The notes below the pieces were generated by a model. That model saw nothing but the letters and a program-made list of their open reading frames with translations. It was not told where the DNA came from and did not search any database. The position numbers and the translations under genes were made by a program. Source: Alphaproteobacteria bacterium (GTDB lineage Bacteria > Pseudomonadota > Alphaproteobacteria > Ferrovibrionales > Ferrovibrionaceae). Taken from it: a stretch of 64,000 bases of DNA. Positions 1 through 8,277 of the stretch are shown in pieces. Numbering within the stretch: position 1 is the first letter of the stretch; each line of letters starts with the position of its first letter. The DNA lies in assembly GCA_947473805.1 (NCBI GenBank), contig CANJGB010000006.1, positions 59,938 to 123,937 on the forward strand, read 5' to 3'.

Positions 1-154
1 GCGGAATTAAGTGCTAGATGCCGCTCGCTCCGAATTGTACTCGAGGACAATCTAGCAAGTCCCTCCGCAGGTTGGAATGCTCGCGGCCACCCTCGGGTTC
101 CAGCCGCCTGCAAAAGCAGCGGCCTTGTGGTAAAAAAGCAACGGATTTAGGCAT

Positions 155-1354
155 TTAGACCGCTTCGAGGGCCCGGGCGAGGTCCTCCTTGAGGTCGTCT
201 ATATCCTCCAGCCCCACCGAGAGCCGCAGCAGGTTGGGGCCGACGCCGACCGCCGCCCGTTCCGCCTCGGTCAGCCGCTGGTGGGTCGTGGTCGCCGGAT
301 GGGTGATCAGGCTCTTGGAATCCCCCAGATTGTTGGAAATATCGATGATCTTGAGCGCGTTCAGGAAGCGGAACGCCTCGTCCTTGCCGCCTTCAACCTC
401 GATGCAGAGCAAGGGGCCGGGGTGCGACATCTGGCGTTTGGCCAGTTCGTGCCCCGGATGGCTTTTCAGGCCGGGGTAGATCAGCCGCTTCACGCCCTCA
501 CGCCCTTCCAGGAAGGTGGCCAGAGCCGCGGCGTTCTCGCAATGCTGGCGGACCCGCAAGTCCAAGGTTTCCAGGCCCTTGAGCATAACCCAGGCGTTGA
601 ACGGGCTCATCGACGGGCCGGTATGGCGCAGATAGGGGGTCAGCACGTCGGTCACAAACGCCTGGTCCGACAGGATAACGCCGCCCAAGCAGCGCCCCTG
701 CCCGTCAACATGCTTGGTGGTCGAATAGACGACCACATGGGCGCCGAGTTCGAGCGGCTTCTGGAGCATCGGCGTCGCGAACACGTTGTCGACCACCAGG
801 CGGGCGACGGTGGCACGGGCAATCTTCGCCACCGCGGCGATATCGACAATGTCGAGCGCCGGGTTGGTCGGGCTTTCCAGCAGGAACACCCTGGTCTCGG
901 GCCGCACCGCCGCCTGCCACTGGGCGATGTCGGTGCCCTCGACGATGGTTGAGGTGACGCCAAAGCGTGGCAGCAGGTCCTGCACGATATACAGACACGA
1001 CCCGAACATGGCGCGGGCAGCCACGATGTGATCGCCGGCCTTCAACTGGCAGGTCAGCGCCGCGTTGACCGCGGCCATGCCGCTGGCCGTGGCGCGCGCG
1101 GCCTCGGCACCCTCGAGCAGCGCCATGCGCTCCTCGAACATCGTGACCGTCGGATTGCCGAAGCGCGAATAGACATATCCCGGCAGTTCATTCTTGAACC
1201 GGCCCTCGGCCGTTTCAGCAGTGTCGTAGCGGTAGCCGGAGGTCAGGAACAGCGCTTCGGACGTCTCGCCGTGGGCGGTGCGGGTGGTGCCACCGCGCAC
1301 CAGCAGCGTGCGCGGACGCCAGCCCTTGGGGTCCTGCCTGGAATATTCAGCCAT
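155..1354 (-). CDS. metZ: O-succinylhomoserine sulfhydrylase (MetZ-type, PLP-dependent)
   Basis: Cys/Met-metabolism PLP enzyme of 399 aa, the normal length for the family. It would make homocysteine from O-succinylhomoserine and sulfide in the cytoplasm. The motif YSRFGNPT (residues 62-69), the SGMAAVNAA segment near 91 and the PLP lysine in STTKH (K214) are all present. The ATG at 1354 is chosen because AGGGAG lies just upstream; a 21-residue upstream extension would run into the leader hairpin. A SAM-II riboswitch and a terminator hairpin precede it, which supports a methionine-biosynthesis role over cystathionine gamma-synthase or lyase, the close alternatives. A small dyad (103-123) follows the stop but lacks a U-tract. 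Confidence 0.93.
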   Translation of the reverse strand: MAEYSRQDPKGWRPRTLLVRGGTTRTAHGETSEALFLTSGYRYDTAETAEGRFKNELPGYVYSRFGNPTVTMFEERMALLEGAEAARATASGMAAVNAALTCQLKAGDHIVAARAMFGSCLYIVQDLLPRFGVTSTIVEGTDIAQWQAAVRPETRVFLLESPTNPALDIVDIAAVAKIARATVARLVVDNVFATPMLQKPLELGAHVVVYSTTKHVDGQGRCLGGVILSDQAFVTDVLTPYLRHTGPSMSPFNAWVMLKGLETLDLRVRQHCENAAALATFLEGREGVKRLIYPGLKSHPGHELAKRQMSHPGPLLCIEVEGGKDEAFRFLNALKIIDISNNLGDSKSLITHPATTTHQRLTEAERAAVGVGPNLLRLSVGLEDIDDLKEDLARALEAV

Positions 1355-1373
1355 GATCGACACTCCCTGCGCG

Positions 1374-1405
1374 CAACAATAAACCCCGGCCAAGAAGGAC
1401 CGGGG
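1374..1405 (-). terminator. Intrinsic terminator (attenuator) between riboswitch and metZ
   Basis: Read on the minus strand, a GC stem (CCCCGG...CCGGGG, 1384-1404) with a short TTCTT loop is followed by TTTATTGTT. It sits after the aptamer and before the metZ ribosome-binding site, so it is positioned to stop transcription in the leader. The hairpin is directly visible; its ligand control is inferred. Confidence 0.75.
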
Positions 1406-1420
1406 CTGCGCCGCCACCCG

Positions 1421-1477
1421 ATCCTTTTAGCGGTTTGTTTAACGTGGCCCGCAAGCCGATCGGCTCAAATCACCACG
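1421..1477 (-). promoter_or_regulatory. SAM-II riboswitch aptamer (metA RNA motif)
   Basis: The minus strand from 1477 downward reads CGTGGTGATTTG, then GGCTTGC, then CCACGTTAAACAA, then CGCTAAAAGG. This is the SAM-II order of conserved blocks. The stem CGTGG (1477-1473) pairs with CCACG (1447-1443), and the A-rich 3' segment with CGCTAAA is the conserved pseudoknot strand. SAM-II elements are known from alphaproteobacterial methionine genes, where S-adenosylmethionine binding lowers expression. Here it precedes metZ by about 70 nt. Confidence 0.9.
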
Positions 1478-1556
1478 GAACAGCATTAGCGCGCGGCACG
1501 GCGGGCCGTCAAGCCCGCTTCACCGGCTGGGCGCGCAATGCTATATCTCCGCGCAG

Positions 1557-1630
1557 GCGGGTGTAGCTCAATGGTAGAGCAGGAGCTTCCCAAGCTCACG
1601 ACGAGGGTTCGATTCCCTTCACCCGCTCCA
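1557..1630 (+). tRNA. tRNA-Gly(CCC)
   Basis: A full cloverleaf: acceptor GCGGGTG pairs with CACCCGC; the D stem is GCTC/GAGC; the anticodon loop TTCCCAA gives anticodon CCC; the T loop is GGGTTCGATTCCC; CCA is encoded at 1628-1630. The anticodon stem has four pairs plus a G-A at its outer end. It stands alone, divergent from metZ. Confidence 0.96.
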
Positions 1631-1660
1631 ACCCATCAATGGCTGACCTGGAAAATTAGT

Positions 1661-1702
1661 CGCAAAAGACTTCCGTGCGGAAAAAGTACGGAAACTTTTG
1701 CG
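1661..1702. repeat. Inverted repeat downstream of tRNA-Gly
   Basis: CGCAAAAG (1661-1668) faces CTTTTGCG (1695-1702), and inside them TTCCGT faces ACGGAA, giving an imperfect 42-nt dyad. No T-run follows, so it is not a standard terminator. It could help end or process the tRNA transcript. The rest of 1631-1805 shows nothing recognisable. Confidence 0.5.
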
Positions 1703-1805
1703 CAGACGCGGATGGACGTCCGTGGGCACGGCCTTCTGTCCCGCATCGCAGCACACGACACAGGATCGAGCCCCCGAGAGGGTCATTGGCAAGGCACGTT
1801 GGCCG

Positions 1806-2912
1806 TCAGGTGATGCCGTAGACAGCGGCCGCGTTGCCCCACAGAACCTTGCGCCGCAAGACCGGATCGGCGTCGCCGAACATCCGCGCGATGACAGCCT
1901 GGGAATGGGGGAACGTCCCGTCCCCGTGCGGATAATCCGCCGCCCACATCACATTGCCGATGCCGATCTCAGGTATCAGCCGAACACCCAGTTTCTCGTC
2001 CTGGAAGGTCGCGTAGACCTGGCGGTGGAAGATCTCGCGCGGCTCGGCCTTGATCGGAACGCCCCCGGCCACGTCTCGGAAGTTGTCGCGTTCGTATTCC
2101 AGACGCTCCAGTACGAAGGGTATCCAGCCGATGCCGGCTTCGCCCAGCACGAATTTGAGGCCGGGGTGGCGGTCCAGCATGCCGCTGTAGATCGCCGTCG
2201 TCAGGATTTCGTCGAGCTGGATGCCGCCCAGCGCCGCGATGGTCGGGAAGCGCCACGCCTTTTTCGACGGAATCTTCGCGAACGTGTGGCCACCGGCGCC
2301 GGTATGCACGTTGATCGACATGCCCAGCGTCTCCGCCTCGCACCAGAGCGGGTCCCAGGCCTCGTCGAAAATCGGGATGGCCGCACTGAACACTTCGAAA
2401 AAGCCGCCGCCCAGGCCGATCTCCTTGGCCCGCCGCAACTCGCGTACCGCTGCTGCGGGATCATGTCCCGGCAGCGTGGCGAGGCCAATCAGGCGGCCCG
2501 GCGCGGCCGCGCACAACTCCTCCGCCAGCCATGAATTGAACGCCGTGCAACACGCGGCCTTCAACTCCTGATCGACGAAGGCCCAGTCGAGAAAATTGTA
2601 CATAACGGAGGCGTGGATGCCCTCGCGGTCGAGATCCTCCAGGCGGTACTTCGAGCTAGTACAGCGCCAGATGCCGGGCTCCGGTTCCTCGGGCAGCCCC
2701 GCCTTGTCGTAAACGACGATGCGATTCTCCGGGCGCTTCGAGCCCCATACGCCCCAGCGCTTGCCTTCCTTGAACCAGATCTTTCCTTCTGGACTGTCGA
2801 TCACGCGCGGCGCCTGCTCGCGCCATCGCGTCGGCAGCCGCTTTTCCCACAGGTCGGCCGGCAGGTAGCAAAGGTCGATGTGGTCGTCGGCAGAAATGAT
2901 GCGATCGGTCAT
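1806..2912 (-). CDS. Amidohydrolase-family protein (Amidohydrolase_2 / ACMSD-like)
   Basis: A metal-dependent hydrolase or decarboxylase of 368 aa with a TIM-barrel fold. It shows an N-terminal ADDH (residues 8-11), an NVHTGAGGH segment (H203), GEAG (E258) and AADYPHGDG (D326, H329), the usual ligand and catalytic positions of Amidohydrolase_2 proteins. The family includes ACMSD, resorcylate decarboxylases and related non-oxidative decarboxylases of aromatic acids; the substrate here is unknown. The start at 2912 has GGAGAG upstream and overlaps the preceding gene's stop as ATGA, so the two are translationally coupled. They are not close copies, so two steps or two subunits are both possible. 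Confidence 0.85.
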   Translation of the reverse strand: MTDRIISADDHIDLCYLPADLWEKRLPTRWREQAPRVIDSPEGKIWFKEGKRWGVWGSKRPENRIVVYDKAGLPEEPEPGIWRCTSSKYRLEDLDREGIHASVMYNFLDWAFVDQELKAACCTAFNSWLAEELCAAAPGRLIGLATLPGHDPAAAVRELRRAKEIGLGGGFFEVFSAAIPIFDEAWDPLWCEAETLGMSINVHTGAGGHTFAKIPSKKAWRFPTIAALGGIQLDEILTTAIYSGMLDRHPGLKFVLGEAGIGWIPFVLERLEYERDNFRDVAGGVPIKAEPREIFHRQVYATFQDEKLGVRLIPEIGIGNVMWAADYPHGDGTFPHSQAVIARMFGDADPVLRRKVLWGNAAAVYGIT

Positions 2913-4084
2913 GACCCACTCTCCACTGGCGGCGTCCACGCCGCCAGTTTCAGTAACTTGCGCGCGTTGCCCTCGGCGATCTGGCGCGCCTCTTCATTCG
3001 GCACAGCGGAAAGTTCGGCGGCCAACCGCGATCGGTCGTCGGGCCAAAAGCCGTCGGGATGCGGGTAGTCACCCATCCAGAAAAATCGGTCGAGTCCGAT
3101 CAGATGCCGGTCGCGGATGCCATGCGGATCGCTGATGAACGCGCCGAGGATCTGGTCATGCATCACCTGCCCCGCCGGGCGGCCCTTCGGCGCGATCGCC
3201 GGACGACCGTGGGTGGCGAAATCGAGGCGCTCTTCCAGATACGGCATCCACGACAGGTTGCCCTCAAGCAATACAACGCGGCGGTTGGGACGTTCGGTTA
3301 ACAGTGGCGAGAAGGCCAGATCGCAAGCTGCCTCGAGGACATGCAGGTTGGCGGCGGCGACCTGCACCTCCGGCGGCCGGTAGCGCGGTTGGTCCGGCGA
3401 GGGCCAGCCGGCCAGGCTACCGGCATTGCTGGTCCCGCTGGATGCAATGTGGATGAACACCGGCAGACCGGCCGCGTCAGCCGCATCGAAAATGCGCGCC
3501 CAGGAAGGCCGGTGATAGCTGTCGAGGCCGAGATTGCCGGGATCGTGGGGCAGCGATATGCCACGCGCGCCGAGCGCGGCAACGCGTTCAATCTCGGCGA
3601 CCGTCGCCGTCTGGTCCGCCAGCGGCAACAGTGCCAGGGCCACCAGGCGGTCGGGTGCGGCCGCGCAGAATTCGCCCAGGACGAAGTCGTTATAGGCGCG
3701 TATGCAGTCCGCCCACAGTCCCGGATCGCCCATTTGGCGCAGGCGTTCGCCGGTGAAGCCGCAGATATGCGGCAGCAAAGTGTGGACGGCGACCTTCGCG
3801 CGATCCATCGATGCCACGCGCGCGCCCGTTTCATTCGCTGCCGGCGCGATGTGGTCGATTCGCGTGACCGGCACCTTGACGTCGCGACGAAACAGCGGCG
3901 CGCCGAGCACCACGGAGAGTGGCACCAGTTCCGGGCCGAACCTCCAAGCCTGTGCGCCGCCATCGAGTTCCACGACTTGCGGTGCGTCAGCGGCGCGGCG
4001 GCGCGGCAGCCGGTCCAGCCACAGGCCGGCCGGCTCGACGAAATGGTCATTGACGGACACTGGCCAGACATCGTCAGGCAGCAT
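2909..4084 (-). CDS. Amidohydrolase-family protein, second member of a coupled pair
   Basis: A 391-aa Amidohydrolase_2-type protein. Visible sites are VNDHF (residues 11-15), FIHIASSG (H212), LLEGNLSW near 270 and GDYPHPDG near 338, which correspond to metal and acid/base positions. It differs clearly from its downstream partner in the middle of the protein. The ATG at 4084 follows GGAGGAAACC. It is the first gene of a two-gene minus-strand unit, divergent from a Bug-type binding protein; the 150-nt AT-rich spacer (about 4085-4237) probably carries promoters for both directions. The reaction is not predictable beyond C-C or C-N bond hydrolysis or decarboxylation of an acid. Confidence 0.84.
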   Translation of the reverse strand: MLPDDVWPVSVNDHFVEPAGLWLDRLPRRRAADAPQVVELDGGAQAWRFGPELVPLSVVLGAPLFRRDVKVPVTRIDHIAPAANETGARVASMDRAKVAVHTLLPHICGFTGERLRQMGDPGLWADCIRAYNDFVLGEFCAAAPDRLVALALLPLADQTATVAEIERVAALGARGISLPHDPGNLGLDSYHRPSWARIFDAADAAGLPVFIHIASSGTSNAGSLAGWPSPDQPRYRPPEVQVAAANLHVLEAACDLAFSPLLTERPNRRVVLLEGNLSWMPYLEERLDFATHGRPAIAPKGRPAGQVMHDQILGAFISDPHGIRDRHLIGLDRFFWMGDYPHPDGFWPDDRSRLAAELSAVPNEEARQIAEGNARKLLKLAAWTPPVESGS

Positions 4085-4237
4085 GGTTTCCTCCCTGTCG
4101 GCAACACTAGGCCTTCAGAGACGCCATGCGTGACAAGCGCATTTCTCAAATATAGGTATCAAGTATTTTAAATATGCGTCGCCGACCTCAATCGCACTAT
4201 CCTGTACGGACAAATAATAATGAATTGGGAGGATAAG

Positions 4238-5209
4238 ATGCGCTGCACGGTTCACTGGCTCGCTGCACTTCTCGCATTGCCGCTCGCCGGCGCTGCCCCG
4301 GCTTTTGGGCAGGCCTTTCCGGCAAAGCCCATAACCTTAATCGTTGGAACAGCGACGGGCGGCCCCATGAATGCCATCGGCCGCCTGGTTGGCGACGAAC
4401 TTGAAAAGGCCTGGGGACAACCTGTCATCGTCGACAACAAGCCCGGCGCCGGTGGGTTATTGGGCGCCAATTTCGTCAAGCGGGCCGCGCCGGACGGCTA
4501 CACCCTGCTGATGAATGCCGACGCGGTGACGACGTTCAACCTGTTCATCAAGGACGCCAACTTCGATCCGATTAAGGACCTGCTGCCGATTACGCAGCTG
4601 ACCGACACGTACTACACGGTGTTCACCGGCGCGAAAGGCCCTGCCAAGACGCTGAAGGAGTTCGTCGCTTACGGCAAGGCCAATCCCGGCAAGATGAATT
4701 ACGCAGGCATCGGCCAGACGTCGTCATATCTTGATTCACTTCTGGTCCTGCGCACACTCGGCCTGGACTTGGTCATGATTCCCTACGGTGGGGCCGCGAC
4801 GGGCGTTCCGGCGATGCTGGCCAACGATATCCAGATGTATTTGACGACGTTCTCGGTCATGGGCCCGCATCTCAAAGAGGGCAACATCGTCGCGATGGCG
4901 ACCACGGCACCTACCCGGCTGCGTGAATTGCCCAATGTGCCCACGATGAAGGAGGAAGGCTTCGACATGGTGGGGACGGGCACCTGGTTCGGCCTTATGG
5001 CGCCGCTGGGAACGCCGCAACCGATCATCGACAAGCTGGCCACCGGCGCCAAACAGGCGATGAACCAGCCCGAAGTGCTGGCGCGCATTCGCGACACCAT
5101 GGGACAAACCGTAATGACGGACGGACCAAAGGCCATGAGCGAACGTCTCGCACGTGATTTCAAGGTGCGTGCCGAGATCGCCCGCGTTGCAAAGATAGAG
5201 CCGCAATAG
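4238..5209 (+). CDS. Tripartite tricarboxylate transporter (Bug-family) substrate-binding protein
   Basis: A 323-aa periplasmic solute receptor of the TctC/Bug family. The signal peptide covers about residues 1-24 and ends near AFG/QAF. The mature part begins with FPAKPITLIVG, followed by the family pattern VDNKPGAGG and PDGYTLL. Such receptors bind carboxylates (tri-, di- or aromatic). No TctA or TctB membrane subunit is in the window, so it must use one encoded elsewhere or act as a sensor. The ATG at 4238 is preferred over an in-frame ATG at 4220 because GGAGGAT precedes it. Its divergence from two amidohydrolases suggests it delivers their substrate. Confidence 0.92.
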   Translation: MRCTVHWLAALLALPLAGAAPAFGQAFPAKPITLIVGTATGGPMNAIGRLVGDELEKAWGQPVIVDNKPGAGGLLGANFVKRAAPDGYTLLMNADAVTTFNLFIKDANFDPIKDLLPITQLTDTYYTVFTGAKGPAKTLKEFVAYGKANPGKMNYAGIGQTSSYLDSLLVLRTLGLDLVMIPYGGAATGVPAMLANDIQMYLTTFSVMGPHLKEGNIVAMATTAPTRLRELPNVPTMKEEGFDMVGTGTWFGLMAPLGTPQPIIDKLATGAKQAMNQPEVLARIRDTMGQTVMTDGPKAMSERLARDFKVRAEIARVAKIEPQ

Positions 5210-5655
5210 GCTGCGAAACGGGTAGCCCTCTCCGCCGGCAGACTCCGTCTCGTGGAGACATTTGGTCTCGGAGGATCACAGAAGAGGCCAGGGCCACCGC
5301 CCGTGATGCACGATGCCAGAATTTGACAAGGAGAACGCCGCCGACATCCGCTCCGTTTTCGCCGCTTCGAAGTGGCGGAAACGGAGGCCGCGTCGGCCCC
5401 AAGCCACCAACGGCGCGCTCTCAACGTCTCGCGCCACACCCGGCTAATTTCCACGGTGTAGTACAATGAGGCGCCAAGGAACGGCGAGAGCTACGCGAGG
5501 ACGATCCCGCCCTTCGCCGCCCAGTCATTTCCCTCGTGCAAAAAACACGTGGACCATGACCGCGCCCGCCGCCAGCCCATGAAGGACAAAGGCGACCGCG
5601 GAAAGGTGATTGTCGAGACCTGGCTTCTAGGGACGTGCGGGGTCAGGCCGTGGCG
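5210..5655. other. Gene-poor gap between Bug protein and membrane protein
   Basis: 446 nt with no ORF that resembles a protein on either strand. It holds a long palindrome (listed separately) and a few short open frames without ribosome-binding sites. It may be decayed coding or element DNA, but nothing identifies its source. Confidence 0.5.
5351..5386. repeat. 36-nt near-perfect palindrome
   Basis: The two 18-nt arms meet at TTCGAA. On the plus-strand RNA all mismatches become G-U pairs, so an 18-bp stem with essentially no loop is possible, extended outward by GCCGAC/GTCGGC. No T-run follows. It may act as a transcript end for the upstream Bug gene, or be a repeat or element remnant. Confidence 0.6.
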
Positions 5656-6240
5656 TCAGGGTTCGCTCGCTCTGGCGCGCAGTTCCGCGAACCGGTCGCG
5701 GTATCCTTGGGCGTCACCATAGTCGACAAACCGTCGATAGCGGACGTGGCACCCCGCCATCGGCACTGAATGCTTGATCGGGCAGAAATACTGCTCCGTC
5801 CGGCTTGCGATCTCGCGCACATAGGCGATGACACCGTTGGCATAGCCGCAATAAACGCAATTCAGCTTTTCAAGCGCATTCAGGTACCCCAGCCGGTGGC
5901 GGTCGATGACGACGAAATCCGCCCGCCGTGCGCGCCGCATGCCGTAGATGGGGAAGCAAACGAACTGGTATAGCGAAGCCGCCAGATCGGTAAGGACCAG
6001 GGGCACGATCAATCCGTAGATAAAGGGCGCAGTCAGCCAGACCTGGGGCCGAATGCTGCCGAGATGGGCCAGAAGGCTGCGCCGCAGCTTGCCGTGCTCG
6101 GCCCGTATCTTGCTTGAGAATCGGTTGATCCTGGATTTGGCCGACTTCTTGACCTCGTTCCGCCAATCGGTGATCGCCTGATCGAGATTCCGCTCCGCCT
6201 CATCGATCTTTTGCAACAGAACTGTCATTTCATCGGTCAT
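5656..6240 (-). CDS. Conserved hypothetical membrane protein with CxxC motif
   Basis: A 194-aa protein I cannot assign to a named family. Residues 1-60 are charged and helical (EAERNLDQAITDWRNEV), probably a coiled coil. Two hydrophobic stretches follow (VWLTAPFIYGLIVPLVLTD and a second short one), then a cytoplasmic-looking part with NCVYCGYANG, a CxxC pair, and a further Cys in YFCPIKH and GCHVRY. The four cysteines could bind zinc or iron. The ATG at 6240 has CAGGGA upstream; an alternative ATG at 6273 is possible. It is a single gene flanked by the palindrome gap and a cyclase gene. Confidence 0.75.
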   Translation of the reverse strand: MTDEMTVLLQKIDEAERNLDQAITDWRNEVKKSAKSRINRFSSKIRAEHGKLRRSLLAHLGSIRPQVWLTAPFIYGLIVPLVLTDLAASLYQFVCFPIYGMRRARRADFVVIDRHRLGYLNALEKLNCVYCGYANGVIAYVREIASRTEQYFCPIKHSVPMAGCHVRYRRFVDYGDAQGYRDRFAELRARASEP

Positions 6241-6387
6241 CGTCAATCCCTGTTCCGGGCGCCACTGCAGCAAACGACGACATCCCTCATCGGCGCGCGA
6301 TGAAGAAGCGATCTTGGCGCAAAAGCACCACCGGCGGCAGCGGTTTGTTACGGGGCAGGCCGGGCGGCGCGCTTGACCACTGTCAGA

Positions 6388-7392
6388 TCACACCGTCGCG
6401 ATCGGTGTCACAGGCGAGCCGACCGCGCCCGGCAGGCGCAGTGGCGGAGCCGTCAGCAGGAAGGCGTTGCGGCCACGTGCCTTTAGCCATGCGGCCAGTT
6501 CGGTGAAGTACCAGAACTCGCCGAGATGGATGCCAAGCTTGAACAGGCAGAGCTCGTGTATCGGGTAGCCCGCATGCGGGCCGCCCTTGGCATCGATGCT
6601 GGGCTTCTCCACCGCGTTGTTGTCGGCGCAGATTGCGACAATGCCCGACTCGTCGATCCAGCGCAGCAGGCGCGCGTCCCGACCATCGAGGCCGGCACAG
6701 GTCTTCTCCAAACTTGCCGCGTCCGGCGACTTGCCCATTTCCATGACGAGATCACCCATGCCGGTATAGAGGCAGAGGAAATCGCCACGCTCGACCTCGA
6801 CCTTCTGCGCCGCCATGGCCTGCATCAGCGCGTCGTACCCGACGCGCGCCTCGGCCCGGCCATAGATGCTGAAGAAATCGACGAGGACGCCGCGCCCCTG
6901 CACGCCGGCGGTCGCCAGGTTCTCAATTCCCAGCGCCCTGGCATAGGGACCGCCTGGCGCATCGGCAGGGATCACGTCGGTGCCGGGACGATAGCCGTTG
7001 TAGAACAGGCGCTCGGCCACGCCGTCGCCATCGGCGTCGAACGCATAGGACATGTGGCAGAACGCGTCCCATTGCGTCGAGTATTGCGTGAACAACACAA
7101 CGCCATCGTCGTACAGAACCTCACGCACCTGCGGCGCGTCGACGAGCGCGTTCAGCGGCTGCGCATAGACGCCCTTGGCGAACAGGCGCGGTGGATCGCG
7201 CTGTGCCGTGCCGCGAACGCCGCCGCCGGGCAGGTCGAGCGGCAGGCCGAGCGTGAAGGCCACGCCCTCGCGCACCTCGCGCACCGCGGCAAGACGCCGC
7301 GCCGGCGTCAGAAGGTTCATGCGCCCGCGCTGGTCGTCATCGCCGAAATCGCCCCAGTTTGATCCCTGGGGCCGGTTCCGCCATCTTTTCAT
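6388..7392 (-). CDS. Cyclase-family protein (metal-dependent hydrolase, kynurenine formamidase-like)
   Basis: A 334-aa member of the cyclase family (PF04199), longer than bacterial KynB (about 210 aa) but normal for the large subgroup beginning MKRWRNRPQGSNWG. The metal-site motif, usually HxGTHxDxxxH, appears as YSTQWDAFCHMSYAFD. ICADNNAVE and HELCLFKLGIHLGE are the other conserved blocks of this subgroup. It probably hydrolyses an amide or lactone; the substrate is unknown. The start at 7392 is chosen for the strong family N-terminus and GGGGAT upstream. It is divergent from an SDR gene with about 100 nt between. Confidence 0.86.
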   Translation of the reverse strand: MKRWRNRPQGSNWGDFGDDDQRGRMNLLTPARRLAAVREVREGVAFTLGLPLDLPGGGVRGTAQRDPPRLFAKGVYAQPLNALVDAPQVREVLYDDGVVLFTQYSTQWDAFCHMSYAFDADGDGVAERLFYNGYRPGTDVIPADAPGGPYARALGIENLATAGVQGRGVLVDFFSIYGRAEARVGYDALMQAMAAQKVEVERGDFLCLYTGMGDLVMEMGKSPDAASLEKTCAGLDGRDARLLRWIDESGIVAICADNNAVEKPSIDAKGGPHAGYPIHELCLFKLGIHLGEFWYFTELAAWLKARGRNAFLLTAPPLRLPGAVGSPVTPIATV

Positions 7393-7498
7393 GTCATCCC
7401 CGCCGCACCGCTTTATCGACCGCACCATCGGCATTAAACTCAACCCGCTTCATCCGCCACAAGGATGATGCACGGCCTTAACTAGGGAGAGAAACGCC

Positions 7499-8254
7499 AT
7501 GGCCCGTCTTCAGGGAAAGATCGCGCTCATCACCGGCGCCGGTTCCGGCATCGGCCGCGCCGCGGCGTTGCTGTTCGCCGCCGAGGGGGCAAAGGTGACC
7601 GTGGCTGAACTGTCGCCCGAATCCGGCGCCGAGACGGTAGACATGATTCGACAGGCCGGCGGGGACGGACTGTTCATGCAGACCGACGTGGGTGACGAAG
7701 ACAGCATGAAGCGGGCGTTCGACGAGACGGTGCGGAAATACGGCCAGCTCGACGTGCTCTACAACAATGCCGGCGGTTCGCGCGCCAAGGACGGCCCGCT
7801 GGTCGATACGCCGATGGAGGAATTCTGGGCCACGCTGCGCTGCGACCTGCTGGGTACGTGGCTGGGCTGCAAGTTCGCCATTCCCGAGATGATCAAGGTT
7901 GGCGGCGGGTCGATCATCAATGCCAGTTCGCTGGTCGCGCTGATGGGGCGGCCGGGGCGGGATTCCTATACTGCGGCCAAGGGGGCGATCACCTCCCTCA
8001 CCCGCTCGCTGGCAGTGCAGTACGCGCCGCAGAAGATTCGCGTGAACGCCATCGCGCCCGGCATGACGCGCACCGAACGGATCGCCAAGCGGGTGGAACA
8101 GGGCGCCATTCCGCAATACCTGTCGGACCGCCATCTGCTGGGCCTGGTCGAGCCGAAGGAGATTGCCTATGCGGCCCTGTTCCTGGCGTCCGATGAATCG
8201 CGCACCACGACGGGCCAGATATTCCCGATCGACAGCGGCATCACCATCGGCTGA
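7499..8254 (+). CDS. SDR-family oxidoreductase
   Basis: A 251-aa classical short-chain dehydrogenase. It has the NAD(P) glycine motif TGAGSGIG (residues 12-19), NNAG at 89-92, the catalytic Y157/K161 in SYTAAKGA, and the C-terminal GQIFPIDSG. An acidic residue (E37) after the second strand favours NAD over NADP. The ATG follows GGGAGAGAAACGCC. It is transcribed alone toward a convergent cupin gene 23 nt away, and is divergent from the cyclase, with which it may share a pathway. The alcohol or ketone substrate is not predictable. Confidence 0.9.
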   Translation: MARLQGKIALITGAGSGIGRAAALLFAAEGAKVTVAELSPESGAETVDMIRQAGGDGLFMQTDVGDEDSMKRAFDETVRKYGQLDVLYNNAGGSRAKDGPLVDTPMEEFWATLRCDLLGTWLGCKFAIPEMIKVGGGSIINASSLVALMGRPGRDSYTAAKGAITSLTRSLAVQYAPQKIRVNAIAPGMTRTERIAKRVEQGAIPQYLSDRHLLGLVEPKEIAYAALFLASDESRTTTGQIFPIDSGITIG

Positions 8255-8277
8255 ACCGCCGCGGCGGCGCATGACCG

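Noticed and set aside
1..154. Possible gene end at the left edge of the window
   Set aside because: No open frame with protein-like content enters from position 1; only a small dyad at 103-123 is visible.
5210..5655. Possible insertion-sequence or transposase remnant in the gene-poor gap
   Set aside because: No transposase motif, terminal inverted repeats or target duplication could be identified; only the palindrome is supported.
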